A stretch of DNA of 30,740 bases from Thioglobus_B sp964403565 (GTDB taxonomy: Bacteria > Pseudomonadota > Gammaproteobacteria > PS1 > Pseudothioglobaceae). A model generated the notes under the pieces. That model was not told the origin of the DNA and searched no databases. It worked only from the letters and a program-made list of their open reading frames with translations. This document shows, piece by piece, positions 6,909 to 14,288 of this stretch. Within the stretch, counting starts at the first letter, position 1. Each line of letters opens with the position of its first letter. The translations under genes were made by a program, and so were the position numbers. The stretch is taken from NCBI GenBank assembly GCA_964403565.1, contig CAYOFV010000008.1, positions 1 through 30,740 on the forward strand, written 5' to 3'.

Positions 6909-8048
6909 ATGATTAAAGAAAAACGTAAAAAAGCTAGCCAGAAAATTACTATTATTGGCGCAATAGTTGATTTTTTGCTAGCTGTATTTAAAGTTATAGT
7001 TGGAGTTATTGGTAATTCTGGCGCGCTTATTGCCGATGGCATTCATTCATTCTCAGATCTTTTATCCGATGGTGTAGTTTTATATGCTGCAAAACACTCT
7101 CATGAGGAAGCTGACGAGGATCACCCATATGGCCATCAAAGATTTGAGACCGTTGCAACTCTTGGTCTGGCTGTTATTTTAGGATTAGTTGGTATTGGTG
7201 TTATTGTTGATGCGTTTGAAAGACTATCCAACCCAAGCGATTTAAACAGCATTAACTTACTACTTGGCGTTGCAGCCTTATCAATATTTTCTAAAGAAAT
7301 GTTGTATTGGTATACACTACAAACTGCTAAAAAATATAAATCCGAAATGCTTAAAGCCAATGCTTGGCATCATAGGTCTGATGCACTTTCATCGGTGGTA
7401 GTTTTTGCTGGTATTTTAGGCACAACATTTGGCTATATATACCTTGATGCTATAGCTGCAATTATTGTTGGCTTAATGGTTATCTATATCGCTTGGGAGC
7501 TTGGCTCTAACTCTACTAAAGAATTAGTTGACTCATCAATTGATAGTGATGATATTGAAAAACTAAGAATGGCTATTGGTCAGATCAGTGGTGTTAATAA
7601 CGTACACTCATTACGTACTCGTAAAATTGGACATACAATCTCATGTGATGTACATGTACAAGTTGATCCTTTTCTAAGTGTTAGCGAAGGGCATATTATT
7701 AGTGTTAGCGTTGAAAGAGTTGCTAAAGAATGTTTGGAAGATTTAACTGATGTAACTGTACATATCGACCCTGAAGATGATGAAATTCTAGCACCATATG
7801 AAAAACTTCCAGAGCGTGCAGAAGCTCTAGGAATTCTTACAAAAGCATTGTTTAATAACAAGTGTGATGGAGAGATTGATAGAATCCAGTTGCACTATCT
7901 AGATGGCAAGATTCATGTGGATTTTTACTTGCCGCTTAGTTGTTTAGAGAATGACAAAAGTCATGATGAAATACTAGCTAAGCTGAAAGAAACTGTTGAC
8001 AAGCTAAATAGTTTTGGTGAGATTAAGGTTTATTTCTCTAAAGATTAA
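6909..8048 (+). CDS. Cation diffusion facilitator family metal efflux protein
   Basis: CDF proteins export divalent metals by proton exchange as dimers in the inner membrane. Six membrane segments are visible. The metal-site motifs are present: DGIHSFSD in the second helix (D43, H46, D50) and HHRSD in the fifth (H154, H155, D158). A cytoplasmic ferredoxin-like dimerisation domain follows (about 200-290). The protein is 379 residues, against about 300 for FieF/YiiP, because a further alpha/beta segment of about 80 residues (DRIQLHYLDGKIHVDFYLPL) is added at the end. Divergence from the Fur-controlled uptake locus suggests iron, manganese or zinc efflux; the substrate cannot be read from sequence alone. 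It overlaps the convergent ruvC by four bases. No clear ribosome-binding site is visible. Confidence 0.88.
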   Translation: MIKEKRKKASQKITIIGAIVDFLLAVFKVIVGVIGNSGALIADGIHSFSDLLSDGVVLYAAKHSHEEADEDHPYGHQRFETVATLGLAVILGLVGIGVIVDAFERLSNPSDLNSINLLLGVAALSIFSKEMLYWYTLQTAKKYKSEMLKANAWHHRSDALSSVVVFAGILGTTFGYIYLDAIAAIIVGLMVIYIAWELGSNSTKELVDSSIDSDDIEKLRMAIGQISGVNNVHSLRTRKIGHTISCDVHVQVDPFLSVSEGHIISVSVERVAKECLEDLTDVTVHIDPEDDEILAPYEKLPERAEALGILTKALFNNKCDGEIDRIQLHYLDGKIHVDFYLPLSCLENDKSHDEILAKLKETVDKLNSFGEIKVYFSKD

Positions 8049-8515
8049 AGACAATGATATGCATGACAGATAGCACCTGCTAGTGCGTCTGCCGCATCCT
8101 CTTGTGGTGCATTATTAAGCTTTAATGATTCGCACACCATATAAGACACCTGGTCTTTGCCAGCATGACCTTTGCCAACAATAGCTTTTTTAATTTGATT
8201 TGGACTATACTCCACCATTTCAATACCCTTTGATCCTACAGCAGAAATTATTGCACCACGAGCATGCCCAAGTTTGATTGCCGCATCAGGATTAGGGCGA
8301 TCAGGACGCATAAATGCACGTTCAATTACCACTATATCTGGATTGTATTCATTAACTATCTCATCAATACTGGTAAAGATAGTTGTTATGCGCTCAGTAA
8401 GTTCGCCTTTGGTGCGTATGCAGCCACTTGCAATGTAAGTAAATTTTAACTTCTGTGCGTTTATTAGGCCAAAACCAGTAACCCTTGAGCCAGGATCTAC
8501 ACCTAAAATTTTCAT
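8045..8515 (-). CDS. ruvC: RuvC, Holliday junction resolvase
   Basis: RuvC cuts Holliday junctions together with RuvAB. At 156 residues it is slightly shorter than usual. The four catalytic acids are present: D7 in GVDPGS, E65 in VIERAF, D140 and D143 in EDAADALA. ruvB is 8 kb away in the same orientation and ruvA is not in the window, so the ruvCAB cluster is broken up. About 45 bases before its ATG ends a 98-base repeat, and beyond that lies a diverged copy of its first 47 bases, which suggests the allele arrived by recombination. Its 3' end overlaps the CDF gene by four bases. Confidence 0.96.
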   Translation of the reverse strand: MKILGVDPGSRVTGFGLINAQKLKFTYIASGCIRTKGELTERITTIFTSIDEIVNEYNPDIVVIERAFMRPDRPNPDAAIKLGHARGAIISAVGSKGIEMVEYSPNQIKKAIVGKGHAGKDQVSYMVCESLKLNNAPQEDAADALAGAICHAYHCL

Positions 8516-8559
8516 AATATATTTAGCAAAAGATGATTACAAAGAGTTTACTATAAAAC

Positions 8560-8658
8560 ATTTCCAATAGAGGCAAAACCTCCCGAACTTAAAACTTAGA
8601 CAATTGTTATTGAGTTTATATTGGCGTTTACAATTAGCCAACGCGAGGAATTACCTCG
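8560..8658. repeat. 98-base repeat, copy A (before ruvC)
   Basis: This copy is paired with the one at 9507-9605, in the same orientation. The left 31 bases are nearly identical in both copies (29 of 31), the right end GAGGAATTRCCTC is shared, and the middle is unrelated. Each end forms a small hairpin of the form GAGG-five bases-CCTC (8570-8582 and 8645-8657). It stands between ruvC and a relic of the ruvC start. No coding frame is seen. Confidence 0.75.
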
Positions 8659-8705
8659 TTCAAATCCATTAATACGAGAACCAGTATCAACTCCTAGAAT
8701 TTCCA
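8659..8705 (-). pseudogene. Relic of a second ruvC allele (first 47 bases)
   Basis: Read on the minus strand it begins MEILGVDTGSRINGF, against MKILGVDPGSRVTGF in the intact ruvC. About 34 of 48 bases match, and half of the changes fall at third codon positions with many synonymous changes (Leu, Gly, Val, Ser, Arg). It stops at codon 16, directly at the repeat. It is too short to be functional as RuvC. Confidence 0.75.
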
Positions 8706-8743
8706 TAAAAAATATAAGTCAAAAATTTAACAGTTGCAATGTA

Positions 8744-8772
8744 TTGATCAGGAAATATCACTAATATATGAT
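8744..8772 (+). promoter_or_regulatory. Promoter of the thioredoxin gene
   Basis: TTGATC (8744-8749), a 17-bp spacer and TATGAT (8767-8772) make a sigma-70-like promoter. It overlaps an upstream in-frame ATG at 8768, so that codon cannot be in the message; this fixes the start at 8810. Confidence 0.65.
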
Positions 8773-8809
8773 ATACTTTTTTCTTTTTAAATTATTAAGG
8801 ATATTAACC

Positions 8810-9175
8810 ATGGCAGTATTAGAGCTAAACAAAGATAACTTTGACGAAACTATTCAAAATAACGATCTCGTTATCTTAGATTTTTGGGCTCCATGGTGCG
8901 GTCCTTGTAAGCAGTTTGCCCCTACTTATGATGCAATGAGTGAAAAATTTGACGATGTTACTTTTGCTAAAGTTAATACTGAAGATGAGCAAGAATTAGC
9001 AGGTAATTTTCAAATTCGATCTATTCCAACTCTAATGATTTTTAGAGAACAAATTGCTATCTTCCAACAGCCAGGTGCTATGGCTGCAGCCGATCTAGAA
9101 ACTGTTTTAGGCAAGGCTAAAGAATTAGATATGGATAAAGTGCGTAAGGAAATTGAAGAGCAGCAAAATAGCTAA
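8810..9175 (+). CDS. Thioredoxin
   Basis: This is a small cytoplasmic disulfide reductase of 121 residues. The active site WCGPC has Cys30 and Cys33, and the cis-Pro is in SIPT (Pro73). The C-terminal end is a charged helix (KVRKEIEEQQNS), somewhat longer than in E. coli TrxA. The ATG at 8810 has AAGGA at a good distance and lies after the promoter. It is convergent with the ArsC-like reductase gene, with only two bases between the stops; such reductases often need thioredoxin or glutathione, but the arrangement may be chance. Confidence 0.94.
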   Translation: MAVLELNKDNFDETIQNNDLVILDFWAPWCGPCKQFAPTYDAMSEKFDDVTFAKVNTEDEQELAGNFQIRSIPTLMIFREQIAIFQQPGAMAAADLETVLGKAKELDMDKVRKEIEEQQNS

Positions 9176-9177
9176 TT

Positions 9178-9504
9178 CTATAAATTAGAATAAACTTTTT
9201 CACTAAACCCAACTACTACATCATCGCCATTAACTAAAACTGGGCGTTTGATTAAAGTTGGGTTTTTTAATATTAGTTCTTTACTAATATTACTTTTCTC
9301 ACTATCACTAAGATTTCTATAGGTAGTGGAGCGCTTATTAATAAGTTTATCCATTCCGACTCTATCAATAAAAAAATCTAAAGTATTGTTATCAATAGGA
9401 TTTTGTCTAAAGTCTATAAATTCAAACTTTATATTATGATTGTTTAGATATTTTTGCGCTTTTTTAACACTATCACAATTTTTAATACCGTATATTTTCA
9501 TCAT
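9178..9504 (-). CDS. ArsC/Spx/YffB-family thiol reductase-like protein
   Basis: It has 108 residues with a thioredoxin-like ArsC fold. It begins MMKIYGIKNCDSVKKAQKYL, with the single family Cys at position 10, and later has KRSTTYR and IKRPVLV, the usual ArsC-family anchors. The NCDSVKKA sequence points to the YffB-type branch rather than a proven arsenate reductase; no ars genes are nearby. Two ATGs in tandem (9502-9504, 9499-9501) are possible starts; the relic copy upstream matches the second. It is preceded by a 99-base repeat and a diverged copy of its own start. Confidence 0.88.
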   Translation of the reverse strand: MMKIYGIKNCDSVKKAQKYLNNHNIKFEFIDFRQNPIDNNTLDFFIDRVGMDKLINKRSTTYRNLSDSEKSNISKELILKNPTLIKRPVLVNGDDVVVGFSEKVYSNL

Positions 9505-9506
9505 TT

Positions 9507-9605
9507 ATTTCCAAGTGAGGCAAAACCTCCCGAACTTATTAAGTTAAGATTTAATATTAATACAGAAATAGCAATTCACCTATTGTTGGCGTGAGGAATT
9601 GCCTC
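9507..9605. repeat. 99-base repeat, copy B (before the ArsC-like gene)
   Basis: Same design as copy A at 8560-8658: shared 31-base left end beginning ATTTCCAAGTGAGGCAAAAC, shared right end GAGGAATTGCCTC, unrelated AT-rich middle, and GAGG-N5-CCTC hairpins at 9517-9529 and 9593-9605. The two copies are direct repeats enclosing the thioredoxin and ArsC-like genes. The nearly equal length (98 and 99) despite a dissimilar middle is notable. Confidence 0.75.
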
Positions 9606-9655
9606 TTGAGCCTTTTTGATAGTATCGCAGTTTTTATAATGCCATACATTTTCAT
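9606..9655 (-). pseudogene. Relic of a second ArsC-like allele (first 48 bases)
   Basis: The ATG at 9653-9655 overlaps the stop of the upstream gene as ATGA, the normal coupling expected for an operon neighbour. The codons read MKMYGI, then after a two-base insertion KNCDTIKKAQ, against MKIYGIKNCDSVKKAQ in the intact gene. Eight of ten substitutions are at third codon positions. It ends at codon 16 where the repeat starts. The coupling suggests this is the original resident start. Confidence 0.75.
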
Positions 9656-10275
9656 TGGTTGAAATACTCCAGCATTTCACGCCCTTCATCATCTAAGATG
9701 ATACGCAAGCCTTTGTTAGGATAATGCCAATATTGCTCGCCCTGCTCACTTATATCTACAGATTCTGGCTTACCAAAACGCTGAGTAATTACATCTGAAT
9801 CAAGGTCTGCTCTTGGAATAAAAGTAATAGATTTAATTTTTAAATTAAACATAGATGAATCTGCTGCAGGGTTAAAACTTGTTTTTCTAACCCCTGAAGG
9901 CATTACAGTAGAATCTTTAATGTTGTTGCCTAAGATCTCCATAGATTTATCATCAGAATACAAATTCAAAATTACCTTGCCATCAATACCAGCTACTCTA
10001 GTTTTGGAAAAATATATTTCTAAATCTGTTTTTTTATCTTCATTTTCAAATAATGATGCTTCAACTTCAGAGCCAAATAGACGCATAGCATCTGTCAGAT
10101 CACTATGGCCTATAGTTAAATTAAATGCAACTGTATTGCCGTTATTGTCAATATATGATTGCCATGGCATTATTTGTGTTTTTGGAGCTTTTACATCTTC
10201 AGTGAAAAAATTTGTAACTGCATACGCCATTAATATAATTACAAATATTATTAATATTATTTTGCTTTCTTTCAT
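9652..10275 (-). CDS. Membrane-anchored protein of unknown function
   Basis: It has 207 residues. One N-terminal hydrophobic segment (residues 5-23) acts as anchor or uncleaved signal; the rest is soluble and probably periplasmic. The body is beta-rich with no Cys. The motifs TQRFGKPESVDISEQGEQYW and HYPNKGLRIILDDEGREML resemble the small beta repeat seen in outer-membrane-assembly and related lipoproteins, but I do not recognise a named family. It is three bases downstream of the PGPGW-type gene and is the last intact gene of the lolB-to-dtd series before the repeat region. Confidence 0.7.
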   Translation of the reverse strand: MKESKIILIIFVIILMAYAVTNFFTEDVKAPKTQIMPWQSYIDNNGNTVAFNLTIGHSDLTDAMRLFGSEVEASLFENEDKKTDLEIYFSKTRVAGIDGKVILNLYSDDKSMEILGNNIKDSTVMPSGVRKTSFNPAADSSMFNLKIKSITFIPRADLDSDVITQRFGKPESVDISEQGEQYWHYPNKGLRIILDDEGREMLEYFNQ

Positions 10276-10278
10276 TTT

Positions 10279-10689
10279 TTACCTTTCAAGTGGTGGTTTG
10301 TTGGCCTTGTTGCGTAGCCAATTAAGTGCTTTGTATGTTGGATCGTGATTAATTAGTTTGAGCTCTAGTTTACGCTTGCCAGGAAACTCCATTAAAAACA
10401 AACCCAATACGATTGAAATAATGCCCTGCCCTGGAGTAACAAGCATGATAATCCCTGCTAATAGCAATATAAGTCCAATAATACTTCTTATAACAACTGC
10501 AATTACATGACCAATATGCTCTAACTCTAGTTTATGTGGATTTTCACCAACAAAATACTTCTGTGGAATAAGACCTAATAGATACGGGGTAAGTAGCAAA
10601 CTCACAACAAACACTATGGCCGATATTATTCCAGCAATAACAAAATATTGCTCATACTGATAAACAAAATTAAGAATTTGATCTAGCAT
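10279..10689 (-). CDS. PGPGW-type transmembrane protein
   Basis: A 136-residue membrane protein with one hydrophobic segment near residues 16-38 and a hairpin of two close segments near 65-105. The segment between the latter two reads MLVTPGQGIISIVLGLFLMEF, followed by PGKR, the pattern of the PGPGW putative membrane protein family (here TPGQG). Function is unknown. It overlaps dtd by seven bases and is followed after three bases by the unknown anchored protein. Confidence 0.75.
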   Translation of the reverse strand: MLDQILNFVYQYEQYFVIAGIISAIVFVVSLLLTPYLLGLIPQKYFVGENPHKLELEHIGHVIAVVIRSIIGLILLLAGIIMLVTPGQGIISIVLGLFLMEFPGKRKLELKLINHDPTYKALNWLRNKANKPPLER

Positions 10690-11120
10690 TCTAGTAGGAA
10701 CGTAACAGGACCATCATTGGTGAGAGATACTTGCATATCTGCACCGAAAACACCTGTTGCAATGTTTGTATGCTGTTGTTTAATTTTATGGATAAAGTAA
10801 TCGTACATTTTTTCAGCATCTTCTGGGTTTTTAGCAGTTGAGAATCCTGCCCTAGTTCCAGACTTGGTATCAGCAGCTAAAGTAAATTGCGATACTACAA
10901 GTACACCACCATCTATATCTTTAACTGATAAATTCATCTTCTCGTTCTCATCATAAAACACTCGGTAAGTTAACAGGCGTTTTATCATCTTATCCACTTG
11001 CAGCAAATCATCATTTTTCTCAATACCAAGAAAAACCAAAATACCTTGATCTATTTTACCAACAATGCTGTTTTCAACTTCAACCTGAGCGGTACTTACA
11101 CGTTGAATTAAGGCTTTCAT
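10683..11120 (-). CDS. dtd: D-aminoacyl-tRNA deacylase
   Basis: DTD removes D-amino acids, and glycine, mischarged on tRNAs. At 145 residues it is standard length. The two signature motifs are present: SQFTLAADTKSG (from residue 77) and the cross-subunit Gly-cisPro motif NDGPVTF (from 135). It lies 16 bases downstream of glyS, a fitting neighbour because DTD also clears Gly-tRNA(Ala). Confidence 0.96.
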   Translation of the reverse strand: MKALIQRVSTAQVEVENSIVGKIDQGILVFLGIEKNDDLLQVDKMIKRLLTYRVFYDENEKMNLSVKDIDGGVLVVSQFTLAADTKSGTRAGFSTAKNPEDAEKMYDYFIHKIKQQHTNIATGVFGADMQVSLTNDGPVTFLLEC

Positions 11121-11136
11121 GGTAAGAGTTAATAGC

Positions 11137-13170
11137 TTATGCTAAGTACGACACATCTGCTACAGATAAGAACAATGATCTAATCCAATTAATAAGCTTT
11201 AGACGCTGATTTTTTAGATTTTCATCATCTGCATTTACCATTACATTGTCAAAGAAAGCGTCAATGCTTTCTTTTAACGATAATAGCTCTTGCATTGATT
11301 TAGAATAATCAACTTCTGATTCAATTGCATTTGCAACCTTTGAAGTCTGATTGTATAAATCCTTCTCTTCGCTCTCTACTAATAATGACTCATCAACATC
11401 TGTGCCAATATTTGCATTATCCTTTAACATGTTAGCAATACGCTTATTAGCCTCAATAAGTGAAGCTGAACCACTGTCGGATACAAATTCATTTAACGCT
11501 TCAACACGTAGCTGAAAATCGTATGGAGATTCTGGAGTAATAGCCAATACCGCATCAAACGCTTTAGAGCTTAGTTTTTGCTCTTTGTAATATGCACGCA
11601 AGCGATCCATCATAAATTTATAAATATCATCATTTGCATCTCTATCAACATCTTGCGTATGCAAATCCAGTGATTTAGCGATAAGATCTTTCAAATTTAA
11701 CGAAAGTTTAGACTCAACAATCATTCTTAATAAGCCTAATGCCATTCTTCTAAGTGCGTATGGATCTTTTGATCCAGTTGGACCTTGTCCAATACCGTAA
11801 ATTCCAGTAATAGTATCTAATTTATCTGCAATAGCAACTGCCAGACCCTCATTAGTTGAAGGCAAAGTATCTCCTGCAAAACGTGGATGATAATGCTCAG
11901 AAATTGCAGTTGCTACAGCAGATGACTCATTGTCATTTTCAGCGTAATAACCACCCATAACCCCTTGAAGATCAGCAAATTCACCAACCATGTCTGTTAC
12001 TAGATCAGCTTTACATAATAACCCTGCTCTTGAACTGTCATTTTCATTAGCGCCAATAGTTTGCGCAATATATGTAGATAAAGATGAAACACGCTTTGAT
12101 TTATCACCCATAGATCCGAGCGACTTCATAAATAAAACACTATCTAGTTTTTCTAGGCGTGACTCTAATGATGCTGACTTGTCCTGATCCCAGAAAAATT
12201 CTGAATCACTAAGACGTGGACGAATAACTCTTTCATTACCATCAATAATAACCGATATATCACTTGATTCAATATTTGCAACTGATATGAATGCAGGTAG
12301 TAACTTATTGTTCTCATCAACCATGTGAAAATACTTTTGATGAGATTTCATAGCTGATATTAAAGCCTCTTCAGGTACAGCTAAAAAACGTTCATCAAAC
12401 CTACCAGCAAATGCTCGTGGATATTCAACTAGAGCTGTAACTTCATTAAGCAATGACTCGTCAATAATAGCCTTGGCATTATTATCACTCGCTACTTGCA
12501 TAACCTGCTCACGAACCATTTCTTTGCGTTCATTGAAATCAACTTCTATTTGTGCATTATCAAACATTATCTGTCTATAACTCGTGGCATTTTCAATAGT
12601 GAAATTTTTCTCACCGGTAAATCTTAGGCCGCGAGTAGAATTTCCAGCTTGAAGACCCATTACATTTGCATCTACTACATCACTACCTAAAAGCATAACT
12701 AACCAATGTACTGGGCGCACAAATGAATAATCTAAATCTCCCCAACGCATTGGTTTGGCAATTGGAATTTGTTTAATAGCGTTTGCAACTATATCTTCTA
12801 ACAAATCTTTAGCTTGCATACCTTTTTGTTCAGAGCTAAAGAAGTAATAATCAGCCTTACCCATACTTCTAACTTCAAGTTCAGATATATCAACACCGCA
12901 TGATTTTGAAAATCCTGCAATTGCTTGTTCTGGAGCGCTTGTAGCTGGACCCTTACGCTCTATAGTTTGATCCTCTTGCTCAGTTTGCAAACCTTCAACC
13001 AAAACAGCTAGCCTTCTAGGTGTTGCAAATGCTTTAACATTAGTAAAATCAAGATTGCTATCTTTAAGACCGCTTAATAAATTGTCTTTAAGAGATGATG
13101 ATAGTTTTGGTAATAATTTTGGCGGAAGCTCTTCAGTTCCAAGCTCTAGTAAAAAATCTTGTGTATTCAT
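11137..13170 (-). CDS. glyS: Glycyl-tRNA synthetase beta subunit
   Basis: The beta subunit of the alpha2beta2 glycyl-tRNA synthetase. At 677 residues it is near full family length. It begins NTQDFLLELGTEELPPK, the typical start, and contains ATPRRLAVLV, MRWGDLDYSFVRPVHW, SHQKYFHM, the HD-like SEHYHPRFAGD and ADKLDTITG. The alpha subunit gene glyQ is not adjacent as in many bacteria but 15 kb away on the other strand. The gene lies 12 bases after minC in the long minus-strand series. Confidence 0.97.
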   Translation of the reverse strand: MNTQDFLLELGTEELPPKLLPKLSSSLKDNLLSGLKDSNLDFTNVKAFATPRRLAVLVEGLQTEQEDQTIERKGPATSAPEQAIAGFSKSCGVDISELEVRSMGKADYYFFSSEQKGMQAKDLLEDIVANAIKQIPIAKPMRWGDLDYSFVRPVHWLVMLLGSDVVDANVMGLQAGNSTRGLRFTGEKNFTIENATSYRQIMFDNAQIEVDFNERKEMVREQVMQVASDNNAKAIIDESLLNEVTALVEYPRAFAGRFDERFLAVPEEALISAMKSHQKYFHMVDENNKLLPAFISVANIESSDISVIIDGNERVIRPRLSDSEFFWDQDKSASLESRLEKLDSVLFMKSLGSMGDKSKRVSSLSTYIAQTIGANENDSSRAGLLCKADLVTDMVGEFADLQGVMGGYYAENDNESSAVATAISEHYHPRFAGDTLPSTNEGLAVAIADKLDTITGIYGIGQGPTGSKDPYALRRMALGLLRMIVESKLSLNLKDLIAKSLDLHTQDVDRDANDDIYKFMMDRLRAYYKEQKLSSKAFDAVLAITPESPYDFQLRVEALNEFVSDSGSASLIEANKRIANMLKDNANIGTDVDESLLVESEEKDLYNQTSKVANAIESEVDYSKSMQELLSLKESIDAFFDNVMVNADDENLKNQRLKLINWIRSLFLSVADVSYLA

Positions 13171-13182
13171 AGTGGTAATATT

Positions 13183-13896
13183 TTAAATTATTTGGAAACG
13201 CAAATTGCCATCAACTAAATCAACCATTACTGAGCGAGCGTAAAGTTTGGTTGGCACTACATCAAACTTTTTATATACTCCAGCAATTGACACTAACTCT
13301 GCGTTAAATGAGTGAATGAATATTGTGGCTTTTTCATCGCCATCTATTCCAGCATATATACGTCCACGTACTTCTTTATATGCTGATATTGATCCATATG
13401 AAAGTATCTCTGCTCCAGATTTAACAGTTGCAAGTAGTACTAAATCTGTATCTCTAGCAACAATTTGCTGCTGTGAATATACTTTGCCAGTAACAATTTT
13501 AGGCGCTTGATAAACTCTATCTTGATGCGGATTAGGAACATTTGTTTCTGCTTTCGGCGTAGGAGTTTTTTTAATTTTGTTAGTTTTACTTGGAGTAAGA
13601 GATTTACCGAATACTGCAAGGCCAGAAAATTTGGCAAAATCTACTAACTCTTGTTTTTTTGAGCGAATCCCTACTGCCACCATGTCATTCTGAGAGAGGA
13701 TTTCAACCAATACAGCAAGTTCATTAGCCTGGAAGTTATTATCTTCAATTTCTAAGATAACTGGAGCGTGTTGAAACTGCTTTTTATTACTTGTAGCAAG
13801 CTCGTTAATCTCTTCTGATAATTTGTCAGTATTATTACTTAGCACTCTAAGCGTATACAGAGCTTCAGTTTGAGTTTTTACTTCAATTGTATTCAA
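13183..13896 (-). CDS. minC: MinC, septum-site determining protein
   Basis: MinC blocks FtsZ assembly away from mid-cell. The C-terminal half (VYSQQQIVARDTDLVLLATV, then GAEILSYGSISAYKEVRGR and FNAELVSIAGVY) is the MinC beta-helix; the N-terminal half is a weaker match to the FtsZ-inhibiting domain, and a Pro/Lys linker lies between. The chosen start is TTG at 13894-13896, overlapping the previous stop (TTGA) behind AAGGGTGG, giving 237 residues. A longer frame from 13932 would add 12 residues inside the upstream gene. minD and minE are not beside it, which is unusual. Confidence 0.88.
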   Translation of the reverse strand: MNTIEVKTQTEALYTLRVLSNNTDKLSEEINELATSNKKQFQHAPVILEIEDNNFQANELAVLVEILSQNDMVAVGIRSKKQELVDFAKFSGLAVFGKSLTPSKTNKIKKTPTPKAETNVPNPHQDRVYQAPKIVTGKVYSQQQIVARDTDLVLLATVKSGAEILSYGSISAYKEVRGRIYAGIDGDEKATIFIHSFNAELVSIAGVYKKFDVVPTKLYARSVMVDLVDGNLRFQII

Positions 13897-14288
13897 TTTT
13901 TCCACCCTTGAGTACAATCTAGAAAATGCCAAACTCGCTTCATACCAATATCACCGCTTAACATAAGCTCTAAAGGTGCTTTATTCTTAAACTTACGTAC
14001 CGAGCGTTTAAGCCAAATAGCAGGATAGTCTTTATTAGTAGGATATGATGTGCCTAATGCCTCGTATATACCCAAAATCATCTCAACTTTGGAATTAAGG
14101 TCGCTATCAAAATCGAAAGCTTTATCCCCTCGACGAAATTGATACAAATGTCTTGGTTTAATTTTTCCATTCAAACCCAACAAGCTCAGTTGATCTTCAT
14201 CTACCAACTGCCAATTTTCTAAAATCTGACACAAATCAAAAGTTAGTTGGTTTTTCTGCTCTTGATCTAGCTTGGATGTATCTACCAT
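13893..14288 (-). CDS. DUF2384 (MbcA/ParS/Xre antitoxin-like) protein without toxin
   Basis: It has 131 residues. The C-terminal part AIWLKRSVRKFKNKAPLELM followed by LSGDIGMKRVWHFLDCTQGW has the layout of the DUF2384 toxin-binding domain; the N-terminal part has an Xre-like helical look (LSLLGLNGKIKPRHLYQFRRG). Such proteins usually precede a RES-domain toxin, but no RES gene is here: minC follows with overlapping stop and start, and tolA precedes with a one-base overlap. This lone copy inside an envelope/division operon is more likely a domesticated regulator than a toxin-antitoxin partner; that is inference. Confidence 0.7.
   Translation of the reverse strand: MVDTSKLDQEQKNQLTFDLCQILENWQLVDEDQLSLLGLNGKIKPRHLYQFRRGDKAFDFDSDLNSKVEMILGIYEALGTSYPTNKDYPAIWLKRSVRKFKNKAPLELMLSGDIGMKRVWHFLDCTQGWKN

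Noticed and set aside
9178..9504. An arsenic-resistance operon
   Set aside because: The ArsC-like protein is of the YffB/Spx type and there is no arsR, arsB or acr3 gene nearby.
8560..9605. The two repeats as integron attC sites
   Set aside because: Length, variable middle and conserved ends recall attC, but the GTTRRRY and RYYYAAC core sites are not at the ends and no integrase gene is in the window.
8560..9605. The two repeats as a CRISPR remnant
   Set aside because: Only two copies, about 950 bases apart, with full genes between them and no spacers or cas genes.
13893..14288. A toxin-antitoxin pair at the DUF2384 gene
   Set aside because: Neighbours on both sides are tolA and minC; no RES-domain or other toxin frame is present.
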